A stretch of 64,000 nucleotides of DNA, taken from positions 248,001 through 312,000 of the forward strand of contig NZ_JALKBG010000006.1 in assembly GCF_023016155.1 (NCBI RefSeq), in the 5' to 3' direction. The position numbers and the translations under genes are program-made. The first letter of the stretch is position 1, and every line of letters begins with the position of its first letter. Positions 34,840-45,367 of this stretch are shown piece after piece. This stretch comes from Aliiroseovarius sp. F20344 (GTDB taxonomy: Bacteria > Pseudomonadota > Alphaproteobacteria > Rhodobacterales > Rhodobacteraceae). The notes under the pieces were generated by a model. It saw only the letters and a list, made by a program, of their open reading frames with translations. It ran no database searches and was not told the origin of the DNA.

Positions 34840-35351
34840 GCTTTGTGCGCCGCATTCCCCTCATCGCAGCGACCAGCGTGTCGCTCCTGTCGGGATGCAA
34901 TCTGCATAGGGAAACCGCCCTTCGTGCGGCGCTTGAGCAATACTTTACGCTAGGCGACACTTTGTCCTTTCAAAGCCGGCTGACATGTACCGCCGCGGTG
35001 TTTCGTGCGGCCCAGAATGATGTGATGGGCGATATGCCGTTGGCCGGAAGCAGTGTACAGGCACAGAATCTGTTTCGCGACGCGGGCAAAGCTGCCGTTC
35101 GCGCGGCCGATAAGACGCCGCATGAGCTGACCGACGAGATGCTGACGACCGAGGATGGCGCCTTTGGCCGTCAGGCATTGGCCGCCGCTGCACTGGTCGG
35201 GAAATGCCTGTCGGAAACAGACAGTCAGGACTTTCATCGTGCCCTCACCCGCCCCGGGGCGGTGTTGGCATATGACATGGATGTCGGGGGGGTTATGATC
35301 CTCGATCCCGTTGAACGAAAACTCTTTTTTGCCGCCGGAGATCCTCTGTGA
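34836..35351 (+). CDS. Putative lipoprotein in the pccA-mutase operon
   Basis: A 171-residue protein with a signal peptide and lipobox LLSGC (Cys21). The mature protein ([37 protein letters not shown]) has no domain I recognise. Its start overlaps the stop of the GT-C-like gene (ATGA), so it is coupled to it, and it is followed 58 bases later by the mutase gene. Confidence 0.75.
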   Translation: MSFVRRIPLIAATSVSLLSGCNLHRETALRAALEQYFTLGDTLSFQSRLTCTAAVFRAAQNDVMGDMPLAGSSVQAQNLFRDAGKAAVRAADKTPHELTDEMLTTEDGAFGRQALAAAALVGKCLSETDSQDFHRALTRPGAVLAYDMDVGGVMILDPVERKLFFAAGDPL

Positions 35352-35409
35352 CCCGCGGTCCGGAACCAGCCAGCGCCCATGGGCGCGCCAAGACGAAAAG
35401 GACGACAAG

Positions 35410-37536
35410 ATGAGCGACACAAAGAACTGGAAGGAACTGGCCGAGAAGGAACTTCGTGGCCGTGCCTTGGATGATCTGACGTGGAACACGCTGGAAGGCA
35501 TTGACGTGAAACCGCTTTACACGGCTGACGACACGGCGGACTTGGACCATATGGGCACGTTGCCCGGCTTTGGCCCCTTCACCCGTGGCGTGAAGGCGAC
35601 CATGTATGCGGGCCGCCCGTGGACCATTCGTCAATATGCTGGCTTCTCGACCGCGGAAGAATCGAACGCATTCTATCGCCGCAATCTGGCCGCCGGTCAG
35701 CAGGGTGTGTCGGTTGCGTTCGATTTGGCTACGCACCGTGGGTATGACTCGGATCACCCTCGCGTTGTCGGCGACGTTGGTAAGGCAGGTGTGGCCATCG
35801 ACAGCGTCGAGGACATGAAGATCCTGTTCGACGGCATTCCGCTGGACAAGGTTTCGGTCTCGATGACCATGAACGGCGCGGTTATTCCGATCCTCGCCAA
35901 CTTCATCGTGGCAGGCGAAGAGCAGGGCCACGATAAATCGCTGCTGGCAGGCACGATTCAGAACGACATTCTGAAAGAGTTCATGGTGCGCAACACCTAT
36001 ATCTATCCGCCCGAACCGTCGATGAAGATCATCTCGGACATCATCGAGTACACATCGAACGAGATGCCGAAGTTTAACTCGATCTCGATTTCCGGTTATC
36101 ACATGCAGGAAGCGGGCGCGAACCTGGTGCAAGAGCTTGCCTATACGCTGGCGGATGGTCGTGAATATGTACGCGCGGCGATCGAGGCGGGCATGGATGT
36201 GGACAAATTCGCAGGCCGCCTGAGCTTCTTCTTCGCCATCGGCATGAACTTCTTCATGGAGGCGGCGAAACTGCGCGCTGCCCGTACTCTGTGGCACCGC
36301 GTGATGACGGATTTTGGCGCGAAGTCTGAGCGTTCAAAAATGCTGCGCACTCACTGCCAGACCTCGGGCGTGTCGCTGCAGGAACAAGACCCTTATAACA
36401 ACGTGATCCGCACGGCTTATGAAGCCATGTCTGCGGCGCTGGGCGGGACGCAGTCGCTGCACACCAACGCGCTTGACGAAGCGATTGCGCTGCCTACCGA
36501 TTTCTCGGCCCGTATCGCGCGCAACACCCAGATCATCTTGCAGGAAGAAACCGGCGTGACTAACGTGGTCGATCCGCTGGCGGGTTCTTACTATGTGGAA
36601 AGCTTGACTGACGAGCTGATCAACAAAGCTTGGGAGTTGATGGAAGAGGTCGAAAGCATGGGCGGGATGACCAAGGCTGTGGCCTCAGGTATGCCCAAGC
36701 TGCGGATCGAGGAATCCGCCGCCAAGCGTCAAGCTATGATCGACAAAGGTGACGAGGTCATCGTTGGCGTGAACAAGTATAAGCTGGCCGAAGAAGACCA
36801 AATCGACATTCTTGACGTGGACAACATGGCCGTGCGCGACAGCCAGATTGCCCGCCTTGAAAACATCCGCGCAACCCGCGATGCAGCCGCTTGTGAAGCC
36901 GCCTTGGCTGAACTGACGCGCCGCGCCAAGGAAGGTGGCAACCTTCTGGAAGCCGCTGTCGAAGCTGCCCGCGCCCGCGCATCCGTAGGAGAGATTTCAA
37001 TGGCTATGGAAGATGAGTTCGGCCGCCACCGTGCCGAAGTTAAGACGCTGGCTGGTGTCTATGGCGCGGCCTATGAAGGCGACGAAGGTTTTGCCGCCAT
37101 TCAGAAATCCGTCGAAGACTTCGCAGACGCCGAAGGCCGCCGTCCGCGTATGCTCGTGGTAAAGATGGGGCAGGACGGTCACGACCGTGGTGCCAAGGTC
37201 ATCGCGACTGCCTTTGCCGACATCGGTTTTGACGTGGACGTAGGCCCGCTGTTCCAGACCCCGGATGAAGCCGCTCAGGACGCCATCGACAATGACGTGC
37301 ATATCGTGGGCATCTCCTCGCAGGCTGCTGGTCACAAGACGCTGGCCCCGCAACTGGTGCAGGCTTTGAAAGAGCAGGGCGCCGAGGATATCATCGTGAT
37401 CTGTGGCGGCGTAATCCCGCAGCAGGACTATGACTTCCTGTATGAAAATGGCGTGAAAGCCATCTTTGGTCCGGGCACAAACATCCCCGAGGCAGCACAG
37501 GATATCCTGAAACTGGTACGCGAAGCCCGCGGGTAG
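35410..37536 (+). CDS. Methylmalonyl-CoA mutase
   Basis: A 708-residue B12 enzyme converting (R)-methylmalonyl-CoA to succinyl-CoA. The catalytic TIM barrel has [28 protein letters not shown] and [18 protein letters not shown], and the C-terminal cobalamin domain carries DGHDRG with the axial ligand His591, followed by [23 protein letters not shown]. Catalytic and cobalamin domains are in one chain, as in single-subunit enzymes (scpA/bhbA/mcmA naming varies). The ATG at 35410 has AAAAGGACGAC upstream; the frame is open for 33 codons earlier, into the lipoprotein gene. The epimerase and adenosyltransferase are not in this window. Confidence 0.96.
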   Translation: MSDTKNWKELAEKELRGRALDDLTWNTLEGIDVKPLYTADDTADLDHMGTLPGFGPFTRGVKATMYAGRPWTIRQYAGFSTAEESNAFYRRNLAAGQQGVSVAFDLATHRGYDSDHPRVVGDVGKAGVAIDSVEDMKILFDGIPLDKVSVSMTMNGAVIPILANFIVAGEEQGHDKSLLAGTIQNDILKEFMVRNTYIYPPEPSMKIISDIIEYTSNEMPKFNSISISGYHMQEAGANLVQELAYTLADGREYVRAAIEAGMDVDKFAGRLSFFFAIGMNFFMEAAKLRAARTLWHRVMTDFGAKSERSKMLRTHCQTSGVSLQEQDPYNNVIRTAYEAMSAALGGTQSLHTNALDEAIALPTDFSARIARNTQIILQEETGVTNVVDPLAGSYYVESLTDELINKAWELMEEVESMGGMTKAVASGMPKLRIEESAAKRQAMIDKGDEVIVGVNKYKLAEEDQIDILDVDNMAVRDSQIARLENIRATRDAAACEAALAELTRRAKEGGNLLEAAVEAARARASVGEISMAMEDEFGRHRAEVKTLAGVYGAAYEGDEGFAAIQKSVEDFADAEGRRPRMLVVKMGQDGHDRGAKVIATAFADIGFDVDVGPLFQTPDEAAQDAIDNDVHIVGISSQAAGHKTLAPQLVQALKEQGAEDIIVICGGVIPQQDYDFLYENGVKAIFGPGTNIPEAAQDILKLVREARG

Positions 37537-37602
37537 TACCAAAAACACTTGCGGCTGGCGGCGTTTCCCGCCAGCTTTCTCTCAGACCATTGGGGGAATG
37601 AA

Positions 37603-38217
37603 ATGGCCTTGGGAGAGATCGATCATCTTGTGGTGTCCTCCGCGACCCTTTCAGAAGGTGTCGCGTACATCGAGGACCTGCTTGGGGTGTCCATGTCGGT
37701 GGGAGGAGACCATCCGCTCATGGGCACCCACAATGCCCTTCTGTCCCTTGGACCAGCCACCTATCTTGAAGTGATTGCGGTCAATCCCGACGCTGATGCG
37801 CCCGATCATGCGCGGTGGTTCGATCTGGACTACTTCACCGGTCCCGCACGGCTGACCAACTGGGCGCTACGGGTGCCAGATCTGCATCAAGCGCTGCAAC
37901 GATCGCCCGACGGGTCTGGGGATGAATTGCACTTGTCGCGCGGGGATTTACGTTGGGACATGGCCGTGCCCACAGACGGGCGGTTGCCGTTTTCAGGCTG
38001 TGCACCTGGGCTGCTTAGTTGGTATGGTGACATGCCCGCGCCGCGTTTGCCCGATCACGGACTGCGACTGGCCGCGCTTGAGATCACCCATCCCGAGGCC
38101 GAGGCGCTTGCGGTCGCATTGCATCCGCTGGTCGAAGACAAACGCATCTCACTTCACTCTGGAACTGCTGGCTTATCCGCATGGATCGACACACCAGGCG
38201 GATTGGTGAAGTTGTGA
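37603..38217 (+). CDS. Glyoxalase-like (VOC superfamily) protein
   Basis: A 204-residue protein. It begins GEIDHLVVSSATLSEGVAYIEDLLGVSM and continues LSLGPATYLEVIAVNPDADAP, as in Glyoxalase_3-type VOC proteins. The enzyme that could epimerise methylmalonyl-CoA is a VOC protein too, but this protein has a different, longer layout, so I do not assign that role. The ATG at 37603 follows GGGGGAATGAA. Its stop overlaps the GTG of the acetyltransferase gene (GTGA). Confidence 0.78.
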   Translation: MALGEIDHLVVSSATLSEGVAYIEDLLGVSMSVGGDHPLMGTHNALLSLGPATYLEVIAVNPDADAPDHARWFDLDYFTGPARLTNWALRVPDLHQALQRSPDGSGDELHLSRGDLRWDMAVPTDGRLPFSGCAPGLLSWYGDMPAPRLPDHGLRLAALEITHPEAEALAVALHPLVEDKRISLHSGTAGLSAWIDTPGGLVKL

Positions 38218-38690
38218 GAATTCGCGCGGCAACTGTTGCAGATGCAGCAGCAATTTTGGAGCTTTGGAACCTTGCCATCCTTGAAACGCTGATCACTTTT
38301 AATTCGGTCGCAAAAACTCTTGAAGATGTCACCCAAATGATCGCCACGGTAAAAGCCGTGCTTGTTGCCGAGGAAAATGGAGATGTCCTGGGTTATGCCA
38401 GCCTTGATCAGTTTCGCACCGGCGCTGGCTATACCCATACCGCTGAGCACGCGATCATGTTGGCCCCCAAAGCACGCGGGAAAGGTTTCGGACGTGCCTT
38501 AATGCAGGCGCTGGAAACCGAGGCGCGCGTGTTGGAGTTTCATTCAATGATTGCAGGGGTTTCGGCCTCGAACCCAATGGGGGAGCCGTTTCACAAAGCC
38601 GTTGGATTCAAAACTGTCGGCGTGATCCCTGAAGCTGGTCGAAAGTTTGACCAATGGCATGACCTTATCCTGATGCAGAAAACCCTGTGA
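38214..38690 (+). CDS. GNAT-family N-acetyltransferase (Pat/phosphinothricin-type)
   Basis: A 158-residue acetyltransferase. Residues VRIRAATVADAAAILELWN begin the fold, the acetyl-CoA loop is PKARGKGFGRALMQAL, and MIAGVSASNPMGEPFHKAVGFKTVGVIPEAGRKFDQWHDLILMQK matches the phosphinothricin/amino-acid acetyltransferase group. The GTG start at 38214 overlaps the previous stop. An earlier ATG would be inside the preceding gene. The substrate is unknown. Confidence 0.85.
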   Translation: MRIRAATVADAAAILELWNLAILETLITFNSVAKTLEDVTQMIATVKAVLVAEENGDVLGYASLDQFRTGAGYTHTAEHAIMLAPKARGKGFGRALMQALETEARVLEFHSMIAGVSASNPMGEPFHKAVGFKTVGVIPEAGRKFDQWHDLILMQKTL

Positions 38691-38721
38691 CCCGCTGGCG
38701 AAAGCCGCTAACACTGCACCT

Positions 38722-39402
38722 ATGTCGATCTGGTCCCGTATCTCAGATGCGCTATCTGCGCTTGCCAAAGGTGAAACCCTTTCAGATGTGTTTTCGCATC
38801 TTCGCACGCCGCCTGAACGTTCGGCTGGTTTCGCAATTGCTGTGATTGCGCTGGGCGCGAAAATGGCGAAGGCGGACGGGCTTGTTACTCGGGACGAGGT
38901 GTCTGCTTTTCGCGAGGTCTTCACCATTCCGAAGTCCGAGGAAAAGAACGCAGCACGTCTGTTTAATCTGGCCCGCACCGATGTGGCTGGATTTGAGCTT
39001 TATGCCCAACGGGTTGCGGCAATGTTTGGTCCAGATGACCCGGCGCTGTGCGACCTGATGGAGGGGCTCTTCCACATTGCGCTTGCAGATGGAACGTTCC
39101 ACCCGGCCGAAAACGCATACCTGGAAGAGGTGTCGCGCATATTCGGCATGGACGCCATACGCTTTTCTGCGCTGCGTTCGCGTATGGTCCCGGATGACCA
39201 TCCCGACCCCTATCAGGTGTTGGGCGTTTCGCGAGATACATCGCTTGAGGATATCCGCAAAGTTTGGCGTCGCGAGGTGCGCGAAAGCCACCCGGACCGT
39301 ATGATCGCGCGCGGTGTGCCTGAAGAGGCACTGAAACTGGCCGAAAAGCGCCTGATTGCCGTCAATCGCGCTTGGGAAGAGATCAGCGAAGGTCACAGTT
39401 GA
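38722..39402 (+). CDS. TerB-domain plus C-terminal J-domain co-chaperone (DjlA-like)
   Basis: A 226-residue protein. Residues 30-140 form a TerB-like helical domain (AGFAIAVIALGAKMAKADGLVTRDEV, LFHIALADGTFHPAENAYLEEVSRIFG). The C-terminal J-domain is DPYQVLGVSRDTSLEDIRKVWRREVRESHPDRM with the DnaK-activating HPD. Unlike DjlA, there is no N-terminal membrane segment, so it is likely cytoplasmic. The stop shares one base with the start of the next gene (TGATG), so translation is coupled. Confidence 0.88.
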   Translation: MSIWSRISDALSALAKGETLSDVFSHLRTPPERSAGFAIAVIALGAKMAKADGLVTRDEVSAFREVFTIPKSEEKNAARLFNLARTDVAGFELYAQRVAAMFGPDDPALCDLMEGLFHIALADGTFHPAENAYLEEVSRIFGMDAIRFSALRSRMVPDDHPDPYQVLGVSRDTSLEDIRKVWRREVRESHPDRMIARGVPEEALKLAEKRLIAVNRAWEEISEGHS

Positions 39403-40427
39403 TGCGTATTGCGACCTATAACGTCGAATGGTTCAATAACCTTTTTGACGATGCTGGCGACCCCATTATCGATAACGGTTGGTCTGGGCGTCAGGACGTG
39501 ACACGGGCTGCCCAGTTCAAAGCGGTGGGTAAGGTTTTCACGGAACTCGATGCGGATGTGGTGATGATCATTGAAGCTCCGGATGAGAACCGCAGGCGCT
39601 CGACTGTTCCGGCCTTGGAGCGTTTCGCCGACTATTTCAGGTTGCGTGCGCGCAAAGCCATGATTGGTTTCGCCAATGACACTCAACAGGAAATCGCGCT
39701 GTTGTATGATCCCGATATCGTAAGTGCGCGGCATGATCCTTTGGGGGCAGAAGGGGTGGAAGACGCTCTTGCAGCGCCGCGTTTCGATACGAGTTTCCAG
39801 CTTGATCTGGATACGGATGCGACACCTGAAGCGGTTGTGTTTTCAAAACCTCCGTTAGAAATCGAAATGACCCACCGCCAAAGTGGCAAGTATCTGCGTT
39901 TGATCGGCGTACACGCGAAATCAAAAGCGCCGCATGGTGCACGCGGCGCGGCCGAGGTGATGCGTGTGGCCATCGAAAACCGGCGCAAGCAGATGGCGCA
40001 GTGTATCTGGCTTCGTCGTCGCGTGGATGAACATCTGAGCGTCGGTGATCCGCTGATCGTTTTGGGTGATTTCAACGATGGTCCAGGATTGGATGAGTAC
40101 GAAAAGCTGTTTGGCCGTTCTGGCGTCGAGATTGTGATGGGCGAAGGGGATGTCCCCTGCATGTACGACCCACATGCGCGGATGGCTTTGACGCATCGCA
40201 CCAGCGCCCGCCCTACAACTTCGAGGTTCTATATCGCCAAGGAAAGGCGATATCTGCAAGCGCTTCTGGACTATGTCATGGTGTCGCCTGACCTTTTAGA
40301 GGCCAAGCCGACATGGCGCATCTGGCACCCATTTGACGACCCGGAATGCTATCAGGATGTTCCAATGCGTGAGGCGCTATTAACCGCGTCTGACCACTTC
40401 CCGGTTTCAATTGACCTGAAAATCTGA
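39402..40427 (+). CDS. Endonuclease/exonuclease/phosphatase (EEP) family protein
   Basis: A 341-residue DNase I-like fold protein. MRIATYNVEWFNNLF holds the first Asn, IIEAPDENRR the metal-binding Glu, LGDFNDGPGLDEY the catalytic Asp/Asn pair, and TASDHFPVSIDL the closing Asp-His. No signal peptide is seen. Substrates of this superfamily range from DNA to phospholipids. It begins at the stop of the J-domain gene (TGATG overlap). A second, differently diverged EEP gene is at 52989. Confidence 0.85.
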   Translation: MRIATYNVEWFNNLFDDAGDPIIDNGWSGRQDVTRAAQFKAVGKVFTELDADVVMIIEAPDENRRRSTVPALERFADYFRLRARKAMIGFANDTQQEIALLYDPDIVSARHDPLGAEGVEDALAAPRFDTSFQLDLDTDATPEAVVFSKPPLEIEMTHRQSGKYLRLIGVHAKSKAPHGARGAAEVMRVAIENRRKQMAQCIWLRRRVDEHLSVGDPLIVLGDFNDGPGLDEYEKLFGRSGVEIVMGEGDVPCMYDPHARMALTHRTSARPTTSRFYIAKERRYLQALLDYVMVSPDLLEAKPTWRIWHPFDDPECYQDVPMREALLTASDHFPVSIDLKI

Positions 40428-40463
40428 CCTTCACATTTGGTCAAGACCACCTACATTTAGGGT

Positions 40464-40796
40464 ATGAAACAGATTGCAAAAACATCCGTTTTGGCAGCGC
40501 TAGTTGCTGTCGGCATGACACATGGCGTTGCAGCGCAAGACGCGACGCCGCCGGAAAACCCCGAGCTGACTGAAGGGGCCGAGCTGTTGAACCGCGGGTT
40601 CCAGCTTTTGCTCGAAGGCTTGGCGAACGAGATTGAACCAATGGCGGACGAATGGTCCGAAGGATGGGCCAAACTGGTCGAGAAATTTGGCGACATGCAG
40701 GTTTATCATCCACCTGAAGTCCTGCCCAACGGGGATATCATTATTCGCCGCCGCGAGCCGCTTGATCCGCCTGAACCGGGTGAAACGGATATCTGA
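40464..40796 (+). CDS. Small exported protein of unknown function
   Basis: A 110-residue protein with a signal peptide (cleavage after VAA, near residue 25) and a mature part with amphipathic helices (GFQLLLEGLANEIEPMADEWSEGWAKLVEKFG), then a Pro-rich tail (PPEVLPNGDIIIRRREPLDPPEPGE). No known domain is recognised. It is 36 bases after the EEP gene, and convergent with ppx. Confidence 0.72.
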   Translation: MKQIAKTSVLAALVAVGMTHGVAAQDATPPENPELTEGAELLNRGFQLLLEGLANEIEPMADEWSEGWAKLVEKFGDMQVYHPPEVLPNGDIIIRRREPLDPPEPGETDI

Positions 40797-40842
40797 ACAC
40801 CGCGCTTTGTGTTTGTGAATGCGTCTTGGCTTCGTACAAAGC

Positions 40843-42393
40843 TTAGCTGGCTTTGCGCGTCTTCTTCACAATCGGTGTGGCGTCAAGTGCCTCGGCCAAT
40901 GTCTGGAACCGGGCTTCGGCGACCTCTCCGAATAGCCCTTCAGCTTCTTTCTTAAGGACGAGAACCAGTTCACGTTTCTTCGGAAACCAGCGCAGTTCTC
41001 CCATCTTGGTCGGATCCACGACCGAGAACATGGCCCCGAACCGCATAGCCTTGCCCAAAACCTCGGCACGAGCTTGCATTTTGTCCGGTACGATGTCGAA
41101 AAGTGGCTCGAACCGCGATCCATCGCGGCTGTTTTTGTACCGGTGCAGCAGGGCCAGCCCAAGGAACACACGTTGCTCATGGGTCAGCCCGCCCAGATTG
41201 GCACGGGTGGCGTTGTCAAAGCAGACTTCGTGACGGTAGTCCGGGTGCGCGCGCCAGCTGACGTCATGCAGCAGGCAGGCGGCACGGATGATGCGCTGAT
41301 CCTCGTGCTTCATGGACTTGTAAAGCGGTGTCAGAAAGCGAAACAGCGCCTTGCCAAAGCCGGGATTGCGCGCGTCCTTCTTTTCCGCGTGATAGCAGGC
41401 TTCGATCAATGGATCGCGTTTGCGTAACCTGTCCGGCATTTGTTCATACAACAGCCCCTCGCGGATACCGTAGGAACTTACGGCGATCTCCTTCGGGCGG
41501 AAGACGCGCATCAGGCGTTTCAGAACCTGCGCGGCAATTGGCACCAGCGCCATACGCGCGGCAGAGGTGCCTGTGCGCTGGCGAATGTCATCCAAATCAA
41601 CCTCTTCAATCCATTTCAGAGTTTTGGAAAGCGATTTCGGGGACATGCGGTATTCATGAAGAACGGTCAGAGGATAGCCGCGTCGCTCCATATCAAGCCG
41701 TGCGATGGCACGCCAAGATCCGCCCACAAGGAACAGGCGTTTGTGATCCGTCCCCATCTGGTCCGCTAGCTGGTCAACGACGCGGGCAATCTCGGCTTTC
41801 AGCTCTTTTTTGCCGCCGGGAACAGCGGCCAGTTTCAACGGGCCCAGCGTCGAGGTAACGCGCTTGCCAACCTCGCCATCGCTGATGTGGGCAAGCTCAA
41901 GGGATGACCCGCCAATGTCACACATCAGTCCTTGGGCCTCGGGCCAGCCAAGCAGCACACCTTGCGCTGACAGGCGGGCTTCCTCTTCGCCATCAATGAC
42001 GTAAAGCTCTAGCCCGGTTTCTTTCAGGACTTCTTGTCGAAACTCTGGACCATCATCCGCGTCGCGTACGGCAGCAGTTGCTACGGCTGAGAGGGGGGCA
42101 AGGTCCATTCCTTCGGCAAGTCGTTGGAAGCGTTTGATGGCGGAAAGGGCGCGTGCGCGTCCTTCTGGATGAAGTCGACCGGTCTCGGACAGGCCACGTC
42201 CCAAGCCACACAGGATTTTTTCGTTGAAGAAATATGCGGGTGAGCGCGCAGCACCATCAAACACCACAAGCCTGACAGAGTTCGAGCCGACATCGACAAC
42301 GCCAACGCGGCTTAAAGCACGTGCGGAAGGATCATCAAAGAGCGGTCGGCCAAACGGGCCCCAGTCGTCCCCGGTGTCACCACGTCCGTCCAT
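40843..42393 (-). CDS. ppx: Exopolyphosphatase (Ppx/GppA family)
   Basis: A 516-residue hydrolase that shortens polyphosphate (or splits pppGpp). The phosphate-binding start VGVVDVGSNSVRLVVFDG, AVATAAVRDADDGPEF, and the DIGGSSLELAH loop define the ASKHA domains. The C-terminal helical part is HD-like (ACLLHDVSWRAHPDY). The ATG at 42391-42393 has AGGGGG upstream; an ATG 6 codons earlier is weaker. It is cotranscribed after ppk, so both enzymes for making and degrading polyphosphate come from one unit. Confidence 0.92.
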   Translation of the reverse strand: MDGRGDTGDDWGPFGRPLFDDPSARALSRVGVVDVGSNSVRLVVFDGAARSPAYFFNEKILCGLGRGLSETGRLHPEGRARALSAIKRFQRLAEGMDLAPLSAVATAAVRDADDGPEFRQEVLKETGLELYVIDGEEEARLSAQGVLLGWPEAQGLMCDIGGSSLELAHISDGEVGKRVTSTLGPLKLAAVPGGKKELKAEIARVVDQLADQMGTDHKRLFLVGGSWRAIARLDMERRGYPLTVLHEYRMSPKSLSKTLKWIEEVDLDDIRQRTGTSAARMALVPIAAQVLKRLMRVFRPKEIAVSSYGIREGLLYEQMPDRLRKRDPLIEACYHAEKKDARNPGFGKALFRFLTPLYKSMKHEDQRIIRAACLLHDVSWRAHPDYRHEVCFDNATRANLGGLTHEQRVFLGLALLHRYKNSRDGSRFEPLFDIVPDKMQARAEVLGKAMRFGAMFSVVDPTKMGELRWFPKKRELVLVLKKEAEGLFGEVAEARFQTLAEALDATPIVKKTRKAS

Positions 42394-42443
42394 AGAATCC
42401 CCCTGAATCACTAAAATCAGTTTAGCGGCGCGTCAGACATTAC

Positions 42444-44642
42444 TCAATCTTGTGAATGTGTTAGTTCAGGTACGTCAGATGCCCCGGCAGAGCCACGTCC
42501 AGACAGAGACGGGTTTTCCATGAAAAACCTGTGGCAGTTGAACGGGCGTTCAATGCGATCAAGGTCTGCGCGGGCAAACTTGCCATCCGCGCCCATCACC
42601 CAGCTTTGGGCAACATCGGCAAGATTGGCGGCCATGATCTGACTGACGATCTGTGCTTTCACCGTGGCATTCTTGATTTCCACAAGCGTTTCAACACGGC
42701 GGTTCAAGTTGCGCCCCATCCAGTCCGCAGACGATATGTAGACCCGCGCTTTTTTCGACGGAAGGCCATGCCCATTTCCAAAACAAACGATGCGCGAGTG
42801 TTCAAGGAACCGACCCACGATGGATTTCACGCGGATGTTCTCGGACAGGCCCTTGATGCCGGGGCGCAGGCCGCAAATGCCCCGCACCACAAGGCTGATC
42901 TTCACGCCTGCCTGCGAGGCTTCGTAAAGCGCGTCTATGACGTCAGGTTCGACCAGCGAGTTCATTTTAGCCCAGATCTGTGCAGGCTTTCCGGCCTTTG
43001 CATGGTCAGCTTCAGCTTTGATGCGTTTGATCAGGGTCGACTTCAGGTCCAGCGGAGAGATCGCAAGATTTTCAAGGCTTTGCGGCTCCGCATAGCCCGA
43101 CAGGTAGTTGAAAACCCGCGTGGCATCACGCCCAAGTGCGGTATCGCAGGTGAACAGGCTGAGGTCCGTATAGATCCTCGCGGTAATCGGGTGATAGTTG
43201 CCGGTGCCATAATGCGTATAGGTGACCAGCTCGTCCCCTTCGCGGCGCACGACGGTCGATATCTTAGCGTGTGTTTTGTAGTTGATGAAACCATAGGTGA
43301 CATGTGCGCCCGCGCGTTCCAACCGACGGGATTGGCGAATGTTCGCGGCCTCATCAAAGCGGGCTTTCAGTTCAACCAGAGCCGTGACGGATTTGCCGTC
43401 TTCAGCGGCTTCACACAGGGCCTTCACGATTGGGCTGTCATGTGAGGTGCGATAAAGTGTTTGCTTGATCGCCACTACATTTGGATCTCGGGCAGCCTGA
43501 TGCAGGAAACGCACCACCATGTCGAAGGTTTCGTACGGGTGATGCAGCAACATGTCCTTTTGACGGATCGCCGCAAACATGTCGCCTTCATGGTCTTGCA
43601 CACGTTCCGGTACGCGTGGGGTGAAGCTGGGCCAAAGAAGATCAGGACGGTCTTTCAGCACCATTTCGCCCAAATCCGCCATGCCGATCATGCCATCCAC
43701 CTCAACGATCTCGTGGTCCGAGATGCGCAGCTCGCGCTTGATCATTGATAACAATATCGATGGCGCGTCCGATGTGATTTTAAGGCGTACAACTTCACCG
43801 CGGCGGCGGCGTTTCAGCGCGGTTTCAAACTCGCGCACCAGATCTTCGGCTTCATCTTCAACTTCAAGATCGCTGTCACGCAGAATACGGAAAGCACAAT
43901 GCCCTTTTTCCACGTAGCCGGGGAAGAGCGAGCCAAGATGCTCCAACAGCAAGTCTTCCAGTGGCAAGAACCGGACCTGCCCATCTTCGGCGGGCAAGAC
44001 AACAAAGCGGTCAATCTGTTGCGGGATCGGCAGCAAAGCTTTCAGCTTTTGCTTATCTTTCGCGCGTTCCAACTGAAGCGCCAGCGAAAAGCCTGTGTTT
44101 GGAATGAACGGGAAGGGGTGGGCAGGGTCGATGGCAAGCGGGGACAGGACCGGGAACACCTGCGACAGAAATACCTGATCCAGATGGGCGCGGTCCGCAT
44201 CGTTCAGGTCTTCACGGCGGGCAATGATAATCCCGGTCTCGCGCATTTCGCGCGACAAGGTATCAAACACGGTTTGTTGGCGCGCCATCAGCGCGCGGGC
44301 GTCCGCGTCAATCAGCTTTAACTGTGCAGTTGGGCTAAGGCCATCTGCTGCAGGGGTGGACACACCTTCGCGCACAAGCTCGCGCAGGCCCGCGACACGC
44401 ACGGTATAGAATTCGTCCAGATTGGTGGCTGAAATTGACAGAAAACGCAGACGCTCCAGCAGTGGCACACGTTTGTTTTCAGCTTCTTCCAGCACCCGCC
44501 AGTTGAACCCCAGCCAGCTGAGTTCCCTGTTAAAGAAGCGCTTTGAACCTGCGTAGTCTTCCTCGGGCAGCGTTGTCGCGGCCGGGAAATCAGCACTGAG
44601 GAAATCAACAAGAGGTATTTCTGGTGTATTGGACGTATTCAT
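42444..44642 (-). CDS. ppk: Polyphosphate kinase 1
   Basis: A 732-residue enzyme that builds polyphosphate from ATP. The N-terminal [20 protein letters not shown] is the family signature. The phosphorylated His458 lies in [14 protein letters not shown] and the second essential His477 in [11 protein letters not shown], spaced as in E. coli. The length is normal. It follows hdaA by about 40 bases and precedes ppx by 50 bases. Confidence 0.97.
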   Translation of the reverse strand: MNTSNTPEIPLVDFLSADFPAATTLPEEDYAGSKRFFNRELSWLGFNWRVLEEAENKRVPLLERLRFLSISATNLDEFYTVRVAGLRELVREGVSTPAADGLSPTAQLKLIDADARALMARQQTVFDTLSREMRETGIIIARREDLNDADRAHLDQVFLSQVFPVLSPLAIDPAHPFPFIPNTGFSLALQLERAKDKQKLKALLPIPQQIDRFVVLPAEDGQVRFLPLEDLLLEHLGSLFPGYVEKGHCAFRILRDSDLEVEDEAEDLVREFETALKRRRRGEVVRLKITSDAPSILLSMIKRELRISDHEIVEVDGMIGMADLGEMVLKDRPDLLWPSFTPRVPERVQDHEGDMFAAIRQKDMLLHHPYETFDMVVRFLHQAARDPNVVAIKQTLYRTSHDSPIVKALCEAAEDGKSVTALVELKARFDEAANIRQSRRLERAGAHVTYGFINYKTHAKISTVVRREGDELVTYTHYGTGNYHPITARIYTDLSLFTCDTALGRDATRVFNYLSGYAEPQSLENLAISPLDLKSTLIKRIKAEADHAKAGKPAQIWAKMNSLVEPDVIDALYEASQAGVKISLVVRGICGLRPGIKGLSENIRVKSIVGRFLEHSRIVCFGNGHGLPSKKARVYISSADWMGRNLNRRVETLVEIKNATVKAQIVSQIMAANLADVAQSWVMGADGKFARADLDRIERPFNCHRFFMENPSLSGRGSAGASDVPELTHSQD

Positions 44643-44683
44643 GACGGCACTCTATCGTCGGAAAGTGTGACGGGAAGGTGACG

Positions 44684-45367
44684 TTATGCCCCGTTTTCAG
44701 GGGGTTTGTCCAGAACACGCGCAGCCAACGTGCGGGTCAATGCGCGGCCTTCGGACAGGGCAGCTTGATCAAGGACTGAAACCAGTTGCGCAGCTTCCGC
44801 CAAAGAACGCTCCATTCGGGGTAGAAGATAGTCGATCAGGTTGGCGGGAACGGTCATCTGACGGTCGTGAAACAACTTCACCAAAACCGCTGACAACAGC
44901 ATGTCGTCGGGTGGGTCAAGCTTTACAAGCGTTGTGCCTTCCATGCGGCTTTTCAAATCCGGTAGGGACAACCCCCAACGCGACGGCGCTGAGCCGGCGG
45001 TGATCAGCAGCGATCCCCCTTCAGCAAGAACCAGATTGTGCAGATGAAACAAAGCACTCTCTGCCTCGGCACTGCCTGCAATCTGATCGGCATCTTCCAC
45101 GGCAACGGACCGACCCGCGAGATCCTCGATCTTGGTTTGGGGCAGGGCGCTTGCAGGAAGAATCCGTGCGCCGGACATGCCCGCCCAGACATGGGCTAGA
45201 TGGGTTTTTCCGGTGCCTGTGTCTCCGGCCAAAACCAGCTTGCGATTGGGCCAGTCTTCCCAGCCTTCAATCGTGGCCATGGCATTGGCATTTGAAGAGG
45301 TCACCAGAAAGTCGTCCAGCCCCTGCGCGGGGTGCGCGGGCAAGTCAAAGGTCAGTTGTTGGGCCAT
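44684..45367 (-). CDS. hdaA: DnaA-related replication regulator HdaA
   Basis: A 227-residue protein homologous to DnaA domain III that, with the beta clamp, promotes ATP hydrolysis on DnaA. The N-terminal QQLTFDLP resembles the clamp-binding motif; Walker A is GDTGTGKTH (residues 48-56) and sensor-like residues follow in LPDLKSRMEGTTLVKLDPPDD. Walker B-like SVAVEDADQI is present. The start shares bases with the stop of the upstream permease gene (TAATG). The gene is followed by ppk, an order seen in other alphaproteobacteria. Confidence 0.92.
   Translation of the reverse strand: MAQQLTFDLPAHPAQGLDDFLVTSSNANAMATIEGWEDWPNRKLVLAGDTGTGKTHLAHVWAGMSGARILPASALPQTKIEDLAGRSVAVEDADQIAGSAEAESALFHLHNLVLAEGGSLLITAGSAPSRWGLSLPDLKSRMEGTTLVKLDPPDDMLLSAVLVKLFHDRQMTVPANLIDYLLPRMERSLAEAAQLVSVLDQAALSEGRALTRTLAARVLDKPPENGA

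Noticed and set aside
37603-38217. The VOC protein after the mutase as methylmalonyl-CoA epimerase
   Set aside because: Epimerases are about 130-150 residues with a different metal-ligand pattern; this 204-residue protein matches the Glyoxalase_3 layout instead.
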